DNA of 32,233 nucleotides from Synergistaceae bacterium (GTDB lineage Bacteria; Synergistota; Synergistia; Synergistales; Synergistaceae), in NCBI GenBank assembly GCA_031290815.1, contig JAISLO010000139.1:1-32233 (forward strand), written 5' to 3'. The position numbers were made by a program, and so were the translations under genes. This document shows positions 1 through 8,605 of the stretch, piece after piece. The notes beneath the pieces were generated by a model. The model had not been told where the DNA came from. It ran no database searches and worked only from the letters and a program-made list of their open reading frames with translations. Within the stretch, counting starts at the first letter, position 1. Each line of letters begins with the position of its first letter.

Positions 1-355
1 CTATCAGCGACATGACGTGACATTCGTCCGTTCCGGGTTTGATGCCAAGGATATTGATGGCGCCCATCGTGACCGGCATCCGCAGGTTCGTCACATTTCC
101 CGTGATGTACGACATATAAAGTGAACCGGGCCCCATGACCGGCATGTAGCTGATGAGTTCGGCCGGCCAATACGGCGCCAATATGATCGTTAAAGTGACG
201 ACGCCGGGAAGAAGCGCCTTCACTGGCGGCCACAGGTCATACGTGAGGCTGACCGCGAGAGGAAAGGCAATCATCATGACGCATAGCGCGAAATTAGACG
301 TGATGCCGAAGAAATGCACCCATTTATTGAAATCAGCTCTCGGCTGCAATGACAT
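1..355 (-). CDS. integral membrane protein, putative transporter component (partial, runs off the window start)
   Basis: Open reverse frame from ATG at 355 to the window edge: MSLQPRADFNKWVHFFGITSNFALCVMMIAFPLAVSLTYDLWPP...; hydrophobic; directly upstream-oriented neighbour pattern with the DUF5058-like gene. Confidence 0.6.
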   Translation of the reverse strand, partial: MSLQPRADFNKWVHFFGITSNFALCVMMIAFPLAVSLTYDLWPPVKALLPGVVTLTIILAPYWPAELISYMPVMGPGSLYMSYITGNVTNLRMPVTMGAINILGIKPGTDECHVMSLI

Positions 356-367
356 GTTTTTCACCTC

Positions 368-1087
368 TCATATCAAAAATACGCAAGCGATGATCATGCC
401 GAAAATCATGCTGAACGCCATATTGAAGTCGCCAAGCCATTTTTGGCCCGGCATCTTTTTTTGTATCTGCATGATCAGTGCGCTGACGATGAAGCTTGCT
501 CCGAATACTGTCAATTCCGATTTTCCCTTAAACCCGTAACTCGTTGTCGCATAGCCCATGATACCAGCCATACAGCCTGTTCCTACAGCTAAGACGAGAC
601 TTGGGTCGAACTTCTCTACCTGGTCGTAAACCATGGAAATCGGTTTCGTGGCAAAAATGGACCACAGAACGCAAGTACATGCCCCCAAGGACATAGTCCA
701 TGCGGCCGCCGTCCAGGCATAAGCGCTGTAGCCGTTTACGGCAAACTCTTCGCTCACGGCCTTGACGCCTATGTCAGCGGCGAGCATCTCATACATGGCG
801 GAGCCGATCACGGAAAGTCTCAGCCAAGGCAACGGAACGCCCATTAGTTTTATCAGAGAAATGAACACGATCAAAACCGGCAGCGTCGGAACGATACTGA
901 TAGTGACACCGGTCATCAACCCTTTTTTGATCTGTTCGTCCGTCATTCCGAGATCGTTCGCGCGCAGCCACGCTCGTCTCATGTAAACCAAACTCTGAGC
1001 GATCACGCCAATGAGAATGACAGATGTTAAGACGTACATCCAGGTACTGTTCGCGATCTCGGCGTATTGCATATCCACTGTGTTCAC
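368..1087 (-). CDS. DUF5058-family-like integral membrane protein
   Basis: 239 aa with several hydrophobic helices; start overlaps the amidohydrolase stop (GTGA, 1084-1087), so translationally coupled. Confidence 0.7.
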   Translation of the reverse strand: MNTVDMQYAEIANSTWMYVLTSVILIGVIAQSLVYMRRAWLRANDLGMTDEQIKKGLMTGVTISIVPTLPVLIVFISLIKLMGVPLPWLRLSVIGSAMYEMLAADIGVKAVSEEFAVNGYSAYAWTAAAWTMSLGACTCVLWSIFATKPISMVYDQVEKFDPSLVLAVGTGCMAGIMGYATTSYGFKGKSELTVFGASFIVSALIMQIQKKMPGQKWLGDFNMAFSMIFGMIIACVFLI

Positions 1088-2355
1088 CTCTCTTCGTTTT
1101 CGTTCGGTTTATATGTCTCGTAGACCACGCCGTTTTTCATGACAAAATCGCATTCGCGCAGTGCGTCCTCGTCGCTCAGCAAATCCCTGCGCCATCCGGC
1201 GATATCCGCGAGTTTGCCCGGCTCTATAGTTCCTATTTTGTCGTCCATCTCCAATATTCCGGCGTTGACGCTCGTAGCGGCTTTCAATGTACGGAACGGA
1301 TCCATCCCGGCGCGCATCCAGCTCTGATACTCATACCAGCTCTCGTAGCATTCATGCACAGCGACGAAGTCCGTGCCGTACCCCAGACGTATCTTGCTCT
1401 TCACGATGATCTCCCGCCCAGACTTCAAGCGGTCGGCGTAATAGCGCAGCTTCTCCTGGAAAAATAAAGGTTTCTTCACCAAATTCGCTTCGTCGAGGTC
1501 AATGATCTCGTTGTACGGGCAGAATGTCGGGACGAGATAGGTATCAGTCTCCTCGAACATGGCGGCGGTTTCTTCGTCCATCATCGCGCCGTGTTCCATG
1601 CCGGTGATCCCCATCTTGATGAGTTTTTGCATCAAAGGGGGCGCGTAGACGTGTGCGGTCGTGCTCTTCCGCAGCTGTTTCGCGGTAGTGATGATCGCTT
1701 CCACTTCTTCGTCGCAAAGCTGCTGATCCTCCGGCCCGTCATTGGGGGTCGAGAATCCCCCGGACATGAATAGCTTGATAAAATCTCCGCCAAATTTGAC
1801 CTCCCTTCGAACGGCTTCCCGGAAAAAATCCGCGCCGGTCCCTATTCCAGGCCCCTGACACGAATCCGACAAAGTGGGGTTTCCAGCGACGAACTGGCTG
1901 AAATCAGCGTGACTCCCGACCGTCCCCAACATGTGACACGCCGCCACTATGCGAGCGCCATGAAAATAACCTTTCTCAATCGCCTTTTTGACTGCGACAA
2001 TGCCATATCCCGGGTCTCCCAGCGCATGACAACGAATAGTCGTAAAACCTCTCTCCAGAGAGCGCTGCGACGTATGCAGATGCCCCAAGAGGCACCACGG
2101 AACCGATTGAACGGCAATCCCGGAGGCATTTTCAGAGGACAAAGAGATGAAATCCGAATGGATATGCGCGTCGATCATACCTGGGGTAACCGTCAAGTAA
2201 GAGAGGTCGGTCACAACCGTCTGGGCGGATCTGCTCAAATTTTTTCCGACCTCGACAATTAAGTTGTCCTCTATCGCGATTTCAACATTTTCGAATAACT
2301 CGTCGCTTATACCGTCGAACAGCTTACCGCAGACAATTACAGTCCTCTGTTTCAT
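1084..2355 (-). CDS. amidohydrolase family protein (imidazolonepropionase/prolidase-like metal-dependent hydrolase)
   Basis: 423 aa; VTPGMIDAHIHSD metal motif, TTAHVYAPP, MEHGAMMDE, LGYGTDF, and C-terminal GTIEPGKLADIAG typical of the superfamily. Confidence 0.85.
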   Translation of the reverse strand: MKQRTVIVCGKLFDGISDELFENVEIAIEDNLIVEVGKNLSRSAQTVVTDLSYLTVTPGMIDAHIHSDFISLSSENASGIAVQSVPWCLLGHLHTSQRSLERGFTTIRCHALGDPGYGIVAVKKAIEKGYFHGARIVAACHMLGTVGSHADFSQFVAGNPTLSDSCQGPGIGTGADFFREAVRREVKFGGDFIKLFMSGGFSTPNDGPEDQQLCDEEVEAIITTAKQLRKSTTAHVYAPPLMQKLIKMGITGMEHGAMMDEETAAMFEETDTYLVPTFCPYNEIIDLDEANLVKKPLFFQEKLRYYADRLKSGREIIVKSKIRLGYGTDFVAVHECYESWYEYQSWMRAGMDPFRTLKAATSVNAGILEMDDKIGTIEPGKLADIAGWRRDLLSDEDALRECDFVMKNGVVYETYKPNENEER

Positions 2356-2429
2356 CGCGTATCGCCTCCATGCGACAAAAACATTCTAACTCGCGCAAAT
2401 GATGAACGAGTTCAGCGTCAAGCATATTG

Positions 2430-2459
2430 ATTAGAACAAGTTCTAGAACTTGTTCTAAT
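2430..2459. promoter_or_regulatory. 30-bp perfect palindrome, candidate operator upstream of the amidohydrolase operon
   Basis: ATTAGAACAAGTTCTAGAACTTGTTCTAAT equals its own reverse complement; located 75 bp upstream of the amidohydrolase ATG. Confidence 0.65.
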
Positions 2460-2518
2460 TATTACAAACGGCAGGAGTATTTGTCAAGTTTTTTTGAAAT
2501 TTTTCCTCATATGAAAGT

Positions 2519-2536
2519 TACTGTACGGTTACAGTA
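2519..2536. promoter_or_regulatory. inverted repeat TACTGTA-CGGT-TACAGTA, candidate operator
   Basis: 7-bp perfect arms, 4-bp spacer, intergenic. Confidence 0.4.
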
Positions 2537-2630
2537 CAGCCATCCACGATGGCAAGCCATAACCAAACACCCAAAACCTCAGGGTGATGAATTTGAATCA
2601 CGTTTAGATTAGGAATGTCATTTGACCCTA

Positions 2631-2870
2631 ACGTATCCGGTTTTTTCTATCAGCTTTGGTAATTTTTTTGAGATAGATATTCTGAATTTGCTCGATAGAA
2701 AGATTCAATACAGGGTTTCGTTCGCTTACGAAGAATACGAACGCCTCTTTCGCTATCGGAGTTGGTCGAAGCTCCGCTCCGGCGTCGCGGGCCGTTTGCA
2801 GTTGACTGTCCGAGGGCTGGAGGACAAAGATGATGTCCGTTTCGCCGCATGTATACACTGCTAATGTAAG
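2631..2870 (-). pseudogene. remnant of a PstS-like/PBP-type substrate-binding protein
   Basis: Reverse frame reads TDIIFVLQPSDSQLQTARDAGAELRPTPIAKEAFVFFVSERNPVLNLSIEQIQNIYLKKIT, resembling the internal PIGKEAFVFFVN..NPV..LT.EQI.DIYSGKIT region of PBP-like proteins; N- and C-terminal parts absent. Confidence 0.6.
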
Positions 2871-2902
2871 TTGTACGACCGGCCCCTTGGCGGGCGGGCA
2901 CG

Positions 2903-2936
2903 AAAAAAGCCCCCCGTAATCAGGCGGGGGGCTTTT
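2903..2936 (-). terminator. Rho-independent terminator of the hdr-flx-frd-fum operon
   Basis: 12-bp stem AAAAGCCCCCCG/CGGGGGGCTTTT with 8-nt loop followed on the minus strand by a T6 tract; 18 bp beyond the fumarase beta stop. Confidence 0.9.
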
Positions 2937-2953
2937 CATGGATCAAGCGTGGA

Positions 2954-3511
2954 TCAGGCTGATTTCGTGTACTCTTTAACTCCTATTTCATACAGGTTGT
3001 TCCCCTGGGAGTCGATGATCACCGTCGCGGGGAAATCCTTGACAGTCAGCCTGCGGATCGCCTCCGATCCGAGGTCTTCGTAGCAGACCATCTCGCACCC
3101 CACTATGGTTTTGGCGATGAGCGCGGCGGCTCCGCCTATGGCCCCGAAGTACACAGCTCCGTATTTCTTCATGCTGTCTATGACTTCCTGCGAGCGCTTG
3201 CCCTTGCCTATCATACCTCTCAGGCCGAGCTCTATGAGCCGCGGCGCGTAGGCGTCCATGCGATAACTCGTGGTCGGGCCGGCGGATCCTATGACCTGTC
3301 CCGGCTTTGCCGGGGTAGGCCCGACGTAGTAGATGACCGCGTCGCGGATGTCGATGGGAAGTTCCTTTCCCTGATCGAGCAGATCGACGAGCCTGGAGTG
3401 AGCTGCGTCCCGCGCCGTGTACACGATACCGGAGAGCAGGACGGTGTCCCCAGCCCGCAGCGATGCGGCTGTCTCCTTGCTTATTGGCGTTGTGATCTTT
3501 TGATCGGACAT
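2954..3511 (-). CDS. class I fumarate hydratase, beta (C-terminal) subunit
   Basis: 185 aa; LRAGDTVLLSGIVYTARDAAHSRL, YYVGPTPAKPGQVIGSAGPTTSYRMD, MIGKGKRS, YFGAIGGAAAL. Confidence 0.92.
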   Translation of the reverse strand: MSDQKITTPISKETAASLRAGDTVLLSGIVYTARDAAHSRLVDLLDQGKELPIDIRDAVIYYVGPTPAKPGQVIGSAGPTTSYRMDAYAPRLIELGLRGMIGKGKRSQEVIDSMKKYGAVYFGAIGGAAALIAKTIVGCEMVCYEDLGSEAIRRLTVKDFPATVIIDSQGNNLYEIGVKEYTKSA

Positions 3512-3526
3512 TGTCTGGCCCCCCCT

Positions 3527-4393
3527 CTACAGCGTCGCCTTCATGTGGCGCGTGACATGACAGTTGATGTTGACGGCTACCGGCAGTCCGGCGATGTGGG
3601 TGGGGTGCGTCTCGATATTGAGTCCCAGCGCTGTCGTCTTTCCGCCGAAACCCTGCGGTCCTATGCCGAGCGCGTTGACCCTCTCCAGCAGTTCAATCTC
3701 CATGTCGCTGTAGTACTTGTCCGGATGCCGGCGGTTTACCGGCCGCATCAGCGCCTTTTTGGCCAGAAGCGCGACCCGGTCGAACGTGCCGCCGATGCCG
3801 ACTCCGATAACGATTGGAGGACAGGGGTTGGGGCCGGCGAGACGCACGGTCTCGACGACGAAGTCCTTCACTCCCTTTTCGCCTGCGGCCGGAGGGAACA
3901 TGTTGAGGCGGCTCATGTTCTCGGAGCCGAAGCCCTTTGGCGCGACGGTGACGGTCAGGGCGTCTCCTGGGACTATGTCAACCGTTATGACGGCCGGCGT
4001 GTTGTCCCCGGTGTTCTTGCGGCGCAGAGGATCCTCAACGACCGACTTGCGCAAAAAACCTTCGGAGTATCCCTGACGCACTCCCTCGTGCACGGCTTTG
4101 TTCAGATCGCCGCCCGTGATGTGAACATCCTGGCCGAGCTCCAGGAACACGCAGGTCAGCCCGGTGTCCTGACAGAGCGGCATCTTTTCGTTCTTGGCGA
4201 TATCAATGTTCTCTATCAGCCTGCCGAGGGTGTCTCGCGCCGGCGCCCACGGCTCCGTCTTATGGCAGGAGCGAATGCGGTCCGACACGTCGTCCGGCAG
4301 CAAGCAGTTCGCCTCGATACACATGTCGCGTACTTTTTCTGTAATGCTCGCGGCGGTTATCTCCCTCAATGCAAAGTCCTCCTTGTCAGTCAC
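3527..4393 (-). CDS. class I fumarate hydratase, alpha (N-terminal, Fe-S) subunit
   Basis: 288 aa; MPLCQDTGL, KGFGSENMSRLNM, GPNPCPPIVIGVGIGGTFD, GIGPQGFGGKTTALG, CHVTRH. Confidence 0.93.
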   Translation of the reverse strand: MTDKEDFALREITAASITEKVRDMCIEANCLLPDDVSDRIRSCHKTEPWAPARDTLGRLIENIDIAKNEKMPLCQDTGLTCVFLELGQDVHITGGDLNKAVHEGVRQGYSEGFLRKSVVEDPLRRKNTGDNTPAVITVDIVPGDALTVTVAPKGFGSENMSRLNMFPPAAGEKGVKDFVVETVRLAGPNPCPPIVIGVGIGGTFDRVALLAKKALMRPVNRRHPDKYYSDMEIELLERVNALGIGPQGFGGKTTALGLNIETHPTHIAGLPVAVNINCHVTRHMKATL

Positions 4394-4413
4394 TTAAGGC
4401 AGCAAAACAGCGG

Positions 4414-6018
4414 CTATCTTCCCTTGCGCGTATATTCAGGCAGCAGTTTCGGGGAGAAGATGTCGCTCGTGATTCCGGCCTCGGCTCTCTCCTTGTCGTA
4501 GCGCTCCACGTGCTTGAGGCTCAGTTTGCCAGGCGTCGGAATGCTCTTGACAGCCTCCGCCGTGCTCCTGCCTGCGTTGCGCCCGAACACTATTATGTCG
4601 AGGAGAGAGTTGCCCATGAGGCGGTTTCTCCCGTGGATTCCGCCCACAGCCTCGCCGGCGACGTAGAGGTTGTTCACGTTCGTGGTACGCCCGTCGGCCC
4701 TTATCTGAAGACCTCCGTTCTGGTAGTGCAGCGTCGGGTAGATGAGCATCGGCACCTCCCTGATGTCGATGCCGTACTTGCCGTACATGCGGAGCATGGC
4801 CGGTATGCGCCTCTCTATCGCGCCCTTGCCGAGGATGACCTCGATCATCGGCGAGTCGAGCCATACCCCCCAGCCCTCGGGGGTCTTTACGCCCTTGCCG
4901 CGTGTGCTGCACTCGCGAATTACGGAGGAAGCGGACACGTCGCGGGTCTCCAGCGGGTTCATGAACGCAACGCCGTCCACGTTGACGAGCTGCGCGCCGA
5001 GCGACCGCACCTTCTCCGTCACGAGGGCGCCGAATATCTGCGCCGGATACGCGACTCCCGTCGGGTGGTACTGGAGCGTATCCTGATAGAGCAGCTTGGC
5101 TCCGGCGCGATAGCCGAGTATCAGCCCGTCCGCGGTCGCCCCGTAGTGGTTGGAGGTCGGGAACCCCTGGTAGTGCATGCGTCCCGCGCCGCCCGTCGCT
5201 ATGACGACGGCCTTGGCCCTGGCCACGAAATGCTCTCCCGTCTCCATGTTCTGGAGGATGGCTCCGGCCGCATTGCCCTTTTCATCCAGCAGCAACTCTA
5301 TGGCTGCCGTGAAATCAATCACAGGGATCTCGCGGTTGAATACCTCGTCCCTCAGCGTCCGCATTATGTCAGCGCCGGAGTAGTCGGCGGCCGCGTGCAT
5401 GCGCTTGCGGGATGTGCCTCCGCCGTGCTCCGTTATCATGGTGCCGTCCGGCTTCTTGTCGAACATGACCCCGAGCTCGTTGAGCCACTTGACGGCTACC
5501 GGGCCGTCCATGACGAGCTTGCGGAGCAGGTCCGGCTGAGCGGCGAAGTGTCCGCCGCCGTAAGCGTCCAGATAGTGGATCAGCGGCGAGTCGTTCGGCT
5601 TGTCAGCCGCCTGGATGCCGCCCTCCGCCATCATGGTGTTCGCGTCACCTATGCGCAGCTTCGTGACCATGATGACCTTGGCCCCGTTTTCGTGAGCCAT
5701 GATCGCGGTTGACGATCCGGAGCCGCCGCCGCCTATTACGAGGACATCGGTGTCGTAGTCTATCTGGTCGAGATCTATGTCCAGATCCTTCACCCGGCTG
5801 TTGGCTTCAAGCAGTGCCGCCAGCTCGACCGGAGCCTTCTCGCCCTTGTTGGGCCCTATCCTCAGCGTGGTAAATCCAGCCGCTTTATAGTCAGGATGGT
5901 ACTCGTTGAGCAGATTCGTCTTCTCTTCAGCAGTCATCCTGCGCAGATCGGCGCCTATGCGTGATTCTCTCGTCGCCTCGACCTTCTTGATCGACTCGAA
6001 CATCTCGGGTGTATACAT
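4414..6018 (-). CDS. FAD-dependent fumarate reductase/succinate dehydrogenase-type flavoprotein subunit
   Basis: GGGGSGSSTAIMAHENGAKV dinucleotide fold, AEGGIQAA, QYHPTGV, HYQNGGLQI, GEAVGGIHGRNRLMGNSLLDIIVFGRNAG. Start chosen at ATG 6018 (MYTPEMF) behind an AGGAGG-like site rather than TTG 6042. Confidence 0.85.
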   Translation of the reverse strand: MYTPEMFESIKKVEATRESRIGADLRRMTAEEKTNLLNEYHPDYKAAGFTTLRIGPNKGEKAPVELAALLEANSRVKDLDIDLDQIDYDTDVLVIGGGGSGSSTAIMAHENGAKVIMVTKLRIGDANTMMAEGGIQAADKPNDSPLIHYLDAYGGGHFAAQPDLLRKLVMDGPVAVKWLNELGVMFDKKPDGTMITEHGGGTSRKRMHAAADYSGADIMRTLRDEVFNREIPVIDFTAAIELLLDEKGNAAGAILQNMETGEHFVARAKAVVIATGGAGRMHYQGFPTSNHYGATADGLILGYRAGAKLLYQDTLQYHPTGVAYPAQIFGALVTEKVRSLGAQLVNVDGVAFMNPLETRDVSASSVIRECSTRGKGVKTPEGWGVWLDSPMIEVILGKGAIERRIPAMLRMYGKYGIDIREVPMLIYPTLHYQNGGLQIRADGRTTNVNNLYVAGEAVGGIHGRNRLMGNSLLDIIVFGRNAGRSTAEAVKSIPTPGKLSLKHVERYDKERAEAGITSDIFSPKLLPEYTRKGR

Positions 6019-6031
6019 CGCAGCCGCCTCC

Positions 6032-6706
6032 TCACGCCTCAATTTCCCTGTGGTTGTAGAGATCCTTCAATTCTTCCACAGGTTTTTGCATAAATTCATC
6101 GATCAGCTTGTCATATTCCCCGTTCTCGATCTCCCTAACTCTCTTGATCAGATGTTCGGCCGGAGACGCGATGTATTTGCCGGTCAGCCTGCGGGCGAGC
6201 ACTCCGACCTGCGGGTGTGATATTCCCGCCGGACAGCGCGACGAGCAGACGCCGCACATGATGCAGTCGAACGACTCCTCGGCGCACTTCTCATACTCGC
6301 CGCGCTGAGCGAAGGCGATATACTGCATGACCTTGAGCTCCTGGGTGCAGGCCTTCGTGCAGGCGTTGCAGCCGACGCACTTGTAGACCTCGGGGTAAAG
6401 CTGCATCATGATCTGCTCGGTCGGCTTTATCTTCTCGATATCGTAGATCTCCTTGATCAGCGGGAAAAACGGCAGGGTCGCGACGTACATCTTGTCCGCC
6501 ACAGTCGTCTGACACGCGAGACAGGCCTTCAACTCACGATCTCCCTCGATGCGGTAGATCGTGGCGCAGGCGCCGCAGAAACCGTTGCGGCAGCCGCAGC
6601 CGCGCACGAGCTTGTAACCGGCGTATTCCAGCGCCTCCATGATCGTGAGCCCGGCCGGCACATCGTACTTCTTGCCATACAAAAACACTCTCACCATATC
6701 TTCCAT
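6032..6706 (-). CDS. fumarate reductase-type iron-sulfur subunit (2Fe-2S plus two 4Fe-4S motifs)
   Basis: RGCGCRNGFCGAC...CLAC (2Fe-2S), CVGCNACTKAC and CIMCGVCSSRCP (4Fe-4S). The ORF can extend to TTG 6733. Confidence 0.82.
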   Translation of the reverse strand: MEDMVRVFLYGKKYDVPAGLTIMEALEYAGYKLVRGCGCRNGFCGACATIYRIEGDRELKACLACQTTVADKMYVATLPFFPLIKEIYDIEKIKPTEQIMMQLYPEVYKCVGCNACTKACTQELKVMQYIAFAQRGEYEKCAEESFDCIMCGVCSSRCPAGISHPQVGVLARRLTGKYIASPAEHLIKRVREIENGEYDKLIDEFMQKPVEELKDLYNHREIEA

Positions 6707-6729
6707 CTTTTTAAGCGCCCTCTCTTCCC

Positions 6730-7572
6730 TCAATACTCGTCAGGCAGTTCTTCCATCGTGTCACAGCGGAACACAGGGCCGTCCTTGCAGACGTACTTGG
6801 AACCTATGTTGCACCTTCCGCATTTCCCGATGCCGCACTTCATCCGAAGCTCAAACGTGGTATAAACCTGGCTCTTGTCGAAGCCCAATGTTTGAAGCGC
6901 GGCCAGGACGAACTTGATCATGATGGGCGGTCCGCAGATGAGCGCCGTCTTCGTGGTCGGAAATTTAAGTTCCTTGACATAGTCCGGCACGAAGCCAACA
7001 TGCCCGTTCCACCCCTCCTGCTGGCGATCTATTGTGAGATGTACGTTCACATTGTCATGGCCTATCCACTCGTTGCGGATCTCGTCGATGTCGACGAGAT
7101 CGTCCGTGGACCGCGCTCCATAGACGATATCGACCAGGCCGTACCTGTCCCTGTAGTGCCTCACGTAATTTATCACCGAGCGCAGCGGCGCGAGTCCGAT
7201 TCCCCCCGCGATGAAAAGCAAGTCCTTGCCCCTGAGTTCGGTATCGACGGGAAACGCGTTCCCGTACGGACCTCTGACTGTCACCTGCTGCCCGACATCC
7301 ATCTGATGCAGCCACTCGGTGAGGTAGCCCGCCCTCTTTATGCTGAACTCCATGAACTCCGTATTCGTCGGCGACGAGGTGATGGAGAACATGGCCTCGC
7401 CAATGCCGGGGATGGAGACCATGGCGCACTGTCCCGGCATATGAGGGAAGATCACCCCTCCGCTCGGGGCTTCGACGCGAAACGTCTTCACGTCCGGAGT
7501 GTCGGTCCTGATGTTCTTCACGATCCCCAGCTGCGGGATCAACATATCGGCTATTCCGGCTGAATTAGACAC
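6730..7572 (-). CDS. flxA: FAD/NAD(P)H-binding electron transfer subunit, FlxA-like (hydrogenase gamma/AsrB/PyrK-like)
   Basis: 280 aa ferredoxin-reductase fold: RTDTPDVKTFRVEAP, GPYGNAFPVD, LLFIAGGIGLAPLRSVI, ALICGPPIMIKF; C-terminal CGIGKCGRCNIG 2Fe-2S motif. Confidence 0.82.
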   Translation of the reverse strand: MSNSAGIADMLIPQLGIVKNIRTDTPDVKTFRVEAPSGGVIFPHMPGQCAMVSIPGIGEAMFSITSSPTNTEFMEFSIKRAGYLTEWLHQMDVGQQVTVRGPYGNAFPVDTELRGKDLLFIAGGIGLAPLRSVINYVRHYRDRYGLVDIVYGARSTDDLVDIDEIRNEWIGHDNVNVHLTIDRQQEGWNGHVGFVPDYVKELKFPTTKTALICGPPIMIKFVLAALQTLGFDKSQVYTTFELRMKCGIGKCGRCNIGSKYVCKDGPVFRCDTMEELPDEY

Positions 7573-8605
7573 TGACGCTCACCCCCAATGCCCTTATCAC
7601 CTTTGCTATGTTCATTGAAATCGGACACTTCGCCACGCACCTTCCGCAGCCAACGCAGGAGTATACTCCGTCGTTGTTGGCCGGGTAGTATATGAGCTTA
7701 TGCATGAATCGCTGTCTGAATCGTTCCATCTGGCTCTTTCGGCTGTTGCCGTGAGCCATGAGGGTAAAGTCAGAGTACATGCAGGAGTCCCAGCACCTGA
7801 ACCGCTGTATCCCGTGCCCGGTGTCGAAATCCTGAATGTCGTAACACTGACACGTCGGGCAGACGTATGTGCAGGTCCCGCAGCCGACGCACGCCTGACT
7901 CAGTTCCTTCCAGAGCGGCGAGTTGAACTTTTCGAGAAGAGCGCTTTCTTCAAAGCCGTCGAGACTCAGGTCGCCAAGCGGCAGCATGCTCAAAATTTCC
8001 CTCGAACGCTCGTCCTGTTTTTTGATTATCTCCAAATCCTGCCCAGTCGCCTGAACGAGGAGGTCCTTCACGGATTCTCCGAGTGCCTTGCCCTTCTCGG
8101 TCTTGCCGTCCCAATACAGATTGTCGCCTATTATGCGGATTGTCACGTCGCCCTGCGGTTCCGCGGCGTCGATGCCGAATACGCCGCAGAAACACGTCTC
8201 CTCGGGCTCGGCGCAGGCCATCGAGACGATAACACCGTTCTCCCTGCGAGCTTTGTAGAACGAATCAACCGGGTCGCAGAGGAATACCTTGTCCAGGATA
8301 TCCAGGCTGCGGGCGTCGCATCCGCGCACTCCGAACACGACAAACGGCTCGTTTTGATCACGGTTTTCGATGATCGAGATGTCCTTGCCCTGCCTCTTGA
8401 ACGCGACGATGTTCTCCGTCTGCGGAAAGAAGAAATCCTTGGCGGATTTCACGGTCTTGAGCTGATCAAGGCGAACGACCGCATCCGGCGTCCATTGGCC
8501 GAAATTTACCTGCCCGTTGTTGTCAATTGGCAGATAGAGCGTCCTGCTCGACGCTAGCTTCTGGAACAATTCGCCTATTTTATCCTTGGAAAGTTTCAGC
8601 ATCAT
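7565..8605 (-). CDS. flxB: 4Fe-4S dicluster protein, FlxB-like (AsrA/HydB-type)
   Basis: CVGCGTCTYVCPTCQCYDIQD and CVGCGRCVAKCPISMNIAKV motifs; start ATG 8605 after AGGAGG; stop/start overlaps on both sides. Confidence 0.75.
   Translation of the reverse strand: MMLKLSKDKIGELFQKLASSRTLYLPIDNNGQVNFGQWTPDAVVRLDQLKTVKSAKDFFFPQTENIVAFKRQGKDISIIENRDQNEPFVVFGVRGCDARSLDILDKVFLCDPVDSFYKARRENGVIVSMACAEPEETCFCGVFGIDAAEPQGDVTIRIIGDNLYWDGKTEKGKALGESVKDLLVQATGQDLEIIKKQDERSREILSMLPLGDLSLDGFEESALLEKFNSPLWKELSQACVGCGTCTYVCPTCQCYDIQDFDTGHGIQRFRCWDSCMYSDFTLMAHGNSRKSQMERFRQRFMHKLIYYPANNDGVYSCVGCGRCVAKCPISMNIAKVIRALGVSVSV

Noticed and set aside
2519-2536. Interpretation of the TACTGTA dyad as a LexA/SOS box
   Set aside because: Spacer between CTGT and ACAG is 6 rather than 8 and no DNA-repair gene is adjacent.
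3398-4501. 367-aa plus-strand ORF opposite the fumarase genes
   Set aside because: Antisense to class I fumarase subunits with conserved Cys motifs.
4369-5712. 447-aa plus-strand ORF opposite the flavoprotein gene
   Set aside because: Same antisense artefact; the reverse strand has clear FAD and active-site motifs.
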